The notes under the pieces were generated by a model. It was not told the origin of the DNA, did no database searches, and saw nothing but the letters and a program-made list of their open reading frames with translations. The translations under genes and the position numbers were made by a program. Of a stretch of DNA of 10,851 bases, positions 7,760-10,851 are shown piece after piece (within the stretch, counting starts at the first letter, position 1; each line of letters begins with the position of its first letter). The stretch comes from Caryophanales bacterium UBA7476 (lineage in GTDB: Bacteria; Bacillota_I; Bacilli_A; RF39; UBA660), in the NCBI GenBank assembly GCA_002477275.1, contig DLOU01000038.1, positions 40,014 to 50,864 of the forward strand, read 5' to 3'.

Positions 7760-7760
7760 G

Positions 7761-7789
7761 TTCAAAAAATTAAACTATTATGTTATAAT
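7761..7789 (+). promoter_or_regulatory. Promoter of the modular pilin-like gene
   Basis: TTCAAA (7761-7766, four of six to TTGACA) and TATAAT (7784-7789) are 17 nt apart, with the TGn extension giving TGTTATAAT from 7781. Transcription would begin near 7796, only about 19 nt before the start codon. The ribosome-binding site is GGTGAG (7804-7809), 5 nt from the ATG. The promoter starts directly after the upstream terminator. Confidence 0.72.
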
Positions 7790-7814
7790 TTTATCATAGG
7801 TATGGTGAGTAAAG

Positions 7815-7904
7815 ATGATAAAGAATAGAAAAGGTTTTACATTACTAGAAATATTAACAGCAGTTGCAATCTTAGGACTTTTAATGACTGTTGCGATTGC
7901 TGGA
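7815..7904 (+). other. Prepilin leader and N-terminal pilin helix
   Basis: Codes for residues 1-30. A short basic leader (I-K-N-R-K) ends in G7, the P-1 glycine of class III signal peptides. It is followed by F8 (normally N-methylated), E12 (+5, needed for subunit docking) and about 19 hydrophobic residues. These are the key features prepilin peptidases recognise, and they make a Sec-signal-peptide or plain-anchor reading less likely. Confidence 0.93.
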
Positions 7905-10851
7905 TATAGTAAATATGTAGAAAAAGCTAAAAAGAGATATTATCAAAAACAAGAAGAATTATTAGTTCAAGCAGGAAGAGACTATTTTAATGATAATAGA
8001 AATACACTTCCTAGAGCACCAGGTGAAACAAATTGTGTCAAATTAAAGGTATTATTGGATGGAAGATATATTGATAAAGTAGTAGATTACAAGCGGAAAG
8101 CATGTAATGATGTAGATAGTAGAGTATGTGTAACTAAACTTAATAACACAAAATATCTATATCACGGCGAATTAAATTGTTTTACAGCTTATACTTCTCC
8201 TGATTATAAAACTCCAATTGTAACTCTTTCGCCAAAGCAAGGTGAAAATATTACAAAAGAAAAAAACGAGGTAGAAACAGTAGTAGCAACAATCAATTAT
8301 GATAGTAAAACTGAAACAGATAAAGAAGAAAGTGATTTAACAAGTTATAGATATGTCATATATAGAAAAGTAGATACTAAATATGTAATTGAATATGATT
8401 CACACTGGGTAACAATTACTAAACCAGTTAGAAGTAAAAAAGTAAATATTGAATTGAATTCAACTGGTACATTTTATGTAGAAGTATGGGCATATAACAT
8501 TAAAGGAAAACTAGGCCATTCTAAATCAGGGGAAGTAACACTTGATATGGATTTAAATTGTGAAATTGGAAGTGGAATTAAAGTTTCAAATAGTAATAGT
8601 TATAAATTCGGAAACTGGACAAATAAAGATGTAACAACAACGTTTAATATTTCAGGAGGAATGACAAAGTATACATTGATTTTATTAGATAAAGATAATA
8701 AAACAATTTACACAAAAGAAGTTAAAGTTCCACCAAAAGAAAGTACAAATAAAATTACAACAGAAGGAATATTCAAATATAAAATAATAGGATATAACAA
8801 CGAAGGAGAAACATGTGAAGGTACGACAGGTCAAATAAAAATTGATAAAACTGCCCCAATATGTACAGTAACAAGTGATACATCAAACTGGACAAGCGGA
8901 AAAGTAACGTTAACTGCTAATTGTCAAGATGAAGCAAGTGGATGTGTACAAGAAACAAGAAAACATGAAGTTACAACAAGTACAACATCTAGCTATAAAT
9001 TTGAAGGAATTTACGATAAAGCAAGCAATAAAGGTGATTGTAATACAGTAGAAATAAAAATAGATAATAATGGTCCAACGATTAATGTCGTTGGATATTT
9101 GATGAAGAAAAATAGCGATGGTTCATTTAGTTATATTGATAATTCTGGAAACGAAGTATCAGCAAAAGAAAAAGCAGCAAAATATACATTTGGAAAATGG
9201 ACAAAAGAATATGTAAGATTATTTTCTGATGGAGAAGATAAAGAATCAGGACTAAAAAAAAATGCAGAAGTATTTATAAAAGCAGGAAGTGCAACAGGTA
9301 CAGAAAATCAAGGAGTCTGGAAAAATTGTTCTACAGCAGTATTAAGATCATATACAGTACAAGCACAAGGAAGTTCAGATTTAAAGTTTAGAAATACAGA
9401 TAACGCAGGAAATAAAAAAGAATCAAAATATGTTAATGTAAAAATAGATAGAACTGGACCTACATACAAAATGAATACTACAATAAATAGTGACGGAAGT
9501 ATGAATATAACTGCAAGTAACATAAAAGATACATATTCCGGTGTAAAAGAATATAAGAAAAATGTTTTATGTCAGTATCAAACATATAATGGAACTTCTT
9601 GGGGTTCCTGGACAAATTGTTCTACTTCAAACTCTGCCAAAATATCAGTTAGTAGTATAAAAAAAGTAAAATTTAGAGCACAAGATAATGTAGGAAATAC
9701 AACAGAAAAAGAAGAAGTAGTAGACATAGATATGGATGCTCCAACATTAAAAGTAACTGCAGGAAGATGCTCTGATTCATCAAGCAGTACAAAATGTGCA
9801 AATAGTAATTTCAAAGGATCAACACAAGTTCAAACAGCAAAAGGAAATACAAAAAATATAACATTTACAACATGGTCATTAGATGGATTAAAATTAAATT
9901 ATGAAGTAACAGAAGAAAACATTAAAGAAATTAAATGGGAATGGAATGAGTCAAATATATTTGATAAATTAGATACAACATTGGCAGATAATAGGAAATC
10001 AACTACAACAACTAAGAAAGGTACAAAAACATTGACAGGACCAGGAAGAAGATATGGAGTAATAAGTGCAACAGACAAAAATGGGAAAATATCGAGAGTC
10101 AATATAACAGTATATATTTCAACAAGTATTGAAGTTACATTTAATAAAAACGATGGTACAACTAAACCAGCAACTGCAACTCAAAACTTTAATTATGGAA
10201 CAAAAAATCAGAAGTTTGAAAAAACATTTACACGAACTGGATATACATTATCAGGATGGTCAAAAACAAAAACGTCAACAACTAATGAATATGAAATAGC
10301 AAATCCAGTATCAGATACATGGATATTAAACAATAAGCCTAGCATAACTTTATATGCAGTATGGATTGCAAACAAATATAATGTATTGTATTCAGCAAAT
10401 GGTGGTTCAGGAGCACCATCAACACAACAAAAATCACATAACATTACATTAAAACTATCAACAACAATACCAACTAAAAAGTATAATACATTTGCAGGAT
10501 GGAAAGCAACAGATAAAACAATGTATTCACCAGGAGGAAATTATACAAAGAACGAAAAAACAACAATGACAGCACAATGGTGTCAAAATTGTGCGGCTAC
10601 AGGTCAGGCTGTATGTTCGCTCAGTGCAAAAGATGGAAAATGTACATATACAACATCATGTCCTTCAGGATACACAATATCAAATAATGGAAAATATAAT
10701 CCATCTTGTACAGCTATTAAATACGCAGTATCATACTCAGCAAATGGTGGTTCAGGAGCACCATCAACACAACAAAAATCACATAACGTAACACTAAAAC
10801 TATCAGCAACAAAGCCAACTAGAAAGAACTATACATTTGCAGGATGGAAAG
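7815..10851 (+). CDS. Very large modular type IV pilin-like surface protein (3' end outside window)
   Basis: Open frame of 1012 codons from ATG 7815 to the window edge, with no stop. Residues 1-7 (MIKNRKG) are a prepilin leader. Cleavage is expected after G7, followed by FTLLE with the conserved Glu at mature +5 (E12) and a hydrophobic helix to about residue 30. A small head follows with C74, C97, C105 and C122. Residues about 130-770 look like successive Ig-like modules. Three open with a W-T-x3-V pattern (W268, W359, W462), several contain D-x2-SG, and linkers such as DKTAP (344-348) or DRTGP (545-549) mark the joins. Three InlB B/Listeria-Bacteroides-type repeats follow (774-850, 854-922, 969 onward), with a six-Cys linker (923-968) between the last two. 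The likely role is a secreted or pilus-associated adhesin processed by a prepilin peptidase; this is inference. Ordinary pilins are 150-200 residues. No assembly ATPase, platform protein or peptidase gene is nearby. Start, leader and ribosome-binding site agree well. Confidence 0.9.
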   Translation, partial: MIKNRKGFTLLEILTAVAILGLLMTVAIAGYSKYVEKAKKRYYQKQEELLVQAGRDYFNDNRNTLPRAPGETNCVKLKVLLDGRYIDKVVDYKRKACNDVDSRVCVTKLNNTKYLYHGELNCFTAYTSPDYKTPIVTLSPKQGENITKEKNEVETVVATINYDSKTETDKEESDLTSYRYVIYRKVDTKYVIEYDSHWVTITKPVRSKKVNIELNSTGTFYVEVWAYNIKGKLGHSKSGEVTLDMDLNCEIGSGIKVSNSNSYKFGNWTNKDVTTTFNISGGMTKYTLILLDKDNKTIYTKEVKVPPKESTNKITTEGIFKYKIIGYNNEGETCEGTTGQIKIDKTAPICTVTSDTSNWTSGKVTLTANCQDEASGCVQETRKHEVTTSTTSSYKFEGIYDKASNKGDCNTVEIKIDNNGPTINVVGYLMKKNSDGSFSYIDNSGNEVSAKEKAAKYTFGKWTKEYVRLFSDGEDKESGLKKNAEVFIKAGSATGTENQGVWKNCSTAVLRSYTVQAQGSSDLKFRNTDNAGNKKESKYVNVKIDRTGPTYKMNTTINSDGSMNITASNIKDTYSGVKEYKKNVLCQYQTYNGTSWGSWTNCSTSNSAKISVSSIKKVKFRAQDNVGNTTEKEEVVDIDMDAPTLKVTAGRCSDSSSSTKCANSNFKGSTQVQTAKGNTKNITFTTWSLDGLKLNYEVTEENIKEIKWEWNESNIFDKLDTTLADNRKSTTTTKKGTKTLTGPGRRYGVISATDKNGKISRVNITVYISTSIEVTFNKNDGTTKPATATQNFNYGTKNQKFEKTFTRTGYTLSGWSKTKTSTTNEYEIANPVSDTWILNNKPSITLYAVWIANKYNVLYSANGGSGAPSTQQKSHNITLKLSTTIPTKKYNTFAGWKATDKTMYSPGGNYTKNEKTTMTAQWCQNCAATGQAVCSLSAKDGKCTYTTSCPSGYTISNNGKYNPSCTAIKYAVSYSANGGSGAPSTQQKSHNVTLKLSATKPTRKNYTFAGWK
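8202..10121 (+). other. Tandem Ig-like extracellular modules within the pilin-like protein
   Basis: Residues about 130-769 form roughly six beta-rich modules. Visible joins are D-K-T-A-P (8844-8858), D-N-N-G-P-T (9063-9080), D-R-T-G-P-T (9447-9464) and D-M-D-A-P-T (9732-9749, approximate). Recurrent motifs are W-T-x3-V openings, D-x2-SG turns, a DxxxN-type end (YDKASNKG, TDNAGNKK, QDNVGNTT) and W-x-NCST (W502, W599). These match bacterial Ig-like/HYR-type modules of surface proteins in general; exact family and borders need profile searches. Confidence 0.7.
10134..10364 (+). repeat. InlB B-type (Listeria-Bacteroides) repeat 1
   Basis: Residues 774-850: VTFNKNDGT opening, RTGYTLSGWSK in the middle and ITLYAVW at the end. 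This is the classic pattern of the repeat (V-x-F/Y-x2-N-x-G ... GY-x-F-x-GW ... T-x-YA-x-W), a beta-grasp fold found in Gram-positive and gut bacterial adhesins. Confidence 0.85.
10374..10580 (+). repeat. InlB B-type repeat 2
   Basis: Residues 854-922: YNVLYSANGGSG opening, FAGWKA in the middle and MTAQW at the end. Nearly identical in its first part to repeat 3, including at the DNA level, but only loosely similar to repeat 1. Confidence 0.85.
10392..10442 (+). repeat. 51-bp exact direct repeat, copy 1
   Basis: These 51 bases, coding for SANGGSGAPSTQQKSHN, are identical base for base to 10737-10787. The similarity fades on both sides (one base differs just upstream, several downstream). Confidence 0.95.
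10581..10718 (+). other. Six-cysteine linker between InlB-type repeats
   Basis: Residues 923-968 contain C923, C926, C934, C943, C949 and C965, with a CPSGYT segment. The even number suggests three disulfides in an exported module. Codons such as GCG, TCG, CTC and CAG (about 10592-10625) are rare in the rest of the window, so this piece may have a different origin. Confidence 0.7.
10719..10851 (+). repeat. InlB B-type repeat 3 (cut by window edge)
   Basis: Residues 969-1012: YAVSYSANGGSG opening and FAGWK, after which the window ends. It repeats unit 2 with a 115-residue (345-bp) period counted from the conserved YSANGG. Confidence 0.85.
10737..10787 (+). repeat. 51-bp exact direct repeat, copy 2
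   Basis: Identical to 10392-10442, offset 345 bp, which is a multiple of three, so recombination between the copies would add or remove one 115-residue unit without breaking the frame. Confidence 0.95.

Noticed and set aside
7802..7828. Eight-codon upstream open frame (ATG GTG AGT ...) overlapping the pilin-like start
   Set aside because: It overlaps the ribosome-binding site of the real gene, has no site of its own and ends a few codons in; probably chance.
9308..10444. Several minus-strand open frames of 67-78 codons opposite the pilin-like gene
   Set aside because: They lie antisense to a continuous, well-supported 1012-codon frame; composition is a mirror of A-rich coding sequence and no ribosome-binding sites support them.
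10591..10791. A 66-codon + strand open frame inside the third-repeat region
   Set aside because: It is in a different phase from the repeat-coding frame and reads Gln/His-rich out-of-frame sequence (from CAACAACAC-type runs).
1..10851. tRNA or rRNA genes, CRISPR arrays, transposases, integrases, attachment sites
   Set aside because: I saw no cloverleaf-like or spaced-repeat structure and no mobile-element gene; the gaps are too short to hide them.
1..10851. Reassignment of TGA to tryptophan (Mollicutes-type code)
   Set aside because: All tryptophans read in the genes are TGG and no in-frame TGA is needed, so the standard bacterial code explains every frame.

Overview
The window is a strongly AT-rich stretch of bacterial chromosome. 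Gene content and style point to a low-GC Gram-positive lineage (Bacillota, or a relative near the Mollicutes and Erysipelotrichia, possibly an uncultured gut member). Signs of this are the mutS, SpoVB-like flippase, mtaB and recD2 families, AGA as the main arginine codon, short gaps, and U-tailed hairpin terminators built into stop codons. Every tryptophan codon I read is TGG and no gene here ends in TGA, so nothing suggests the Mycoplasma-type code.

Layout. (1) 1-1346, +: the C-terminal half of MutS (mismatch repair ATPase), cut by the window edge. (2) 1354-2643, -: a SpoVB/MurJ-type lipid-linked oligosaccharide flippase, convergent with mutS and sharing a two-way terminator with it. (3) 2644-2797: a divergent promoter region with -10 elements that overlap on opposite strands. 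(4) 2798-4042, +: a Glu-rich protein of unknown function with one membrane segment near its N-terminus and its own terminator. (5) 4065-7759, +: a likely operon with an extended -10 promoter, mtaB (tRNA ms2t6A methylthiotransferase), recD2 (5'-3' DNA helicase, overlapping mtaB by 8 nt), a 46-aa membrane-anchored small protein, and a strong terminator. (6) 7761-10851, +: a separate transcription unit holding one very large gene that is still open at the right edge.

The first five regions are ordinary housekeeping functions: DNA repair, cell-envelope lipid flipping and tRNA modification. The last gene stands out. It begins with a textbook type IV prepilin leader (G7|F8, Glu at +5, hydrophobic helix) and a small four-cysteine pilin-like head. 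It then continues for almost 900 residues through Ig-like modules, three InlB/Listeria-Bacteroides-type repeats and a six-cysteine linker. It looks like a 'modular pilin' adhesin: a very large surface protein that uses a pilin N-terminus for export or assembly. No pilus machinery gene is in the window. This is the best candidate for new biology here.
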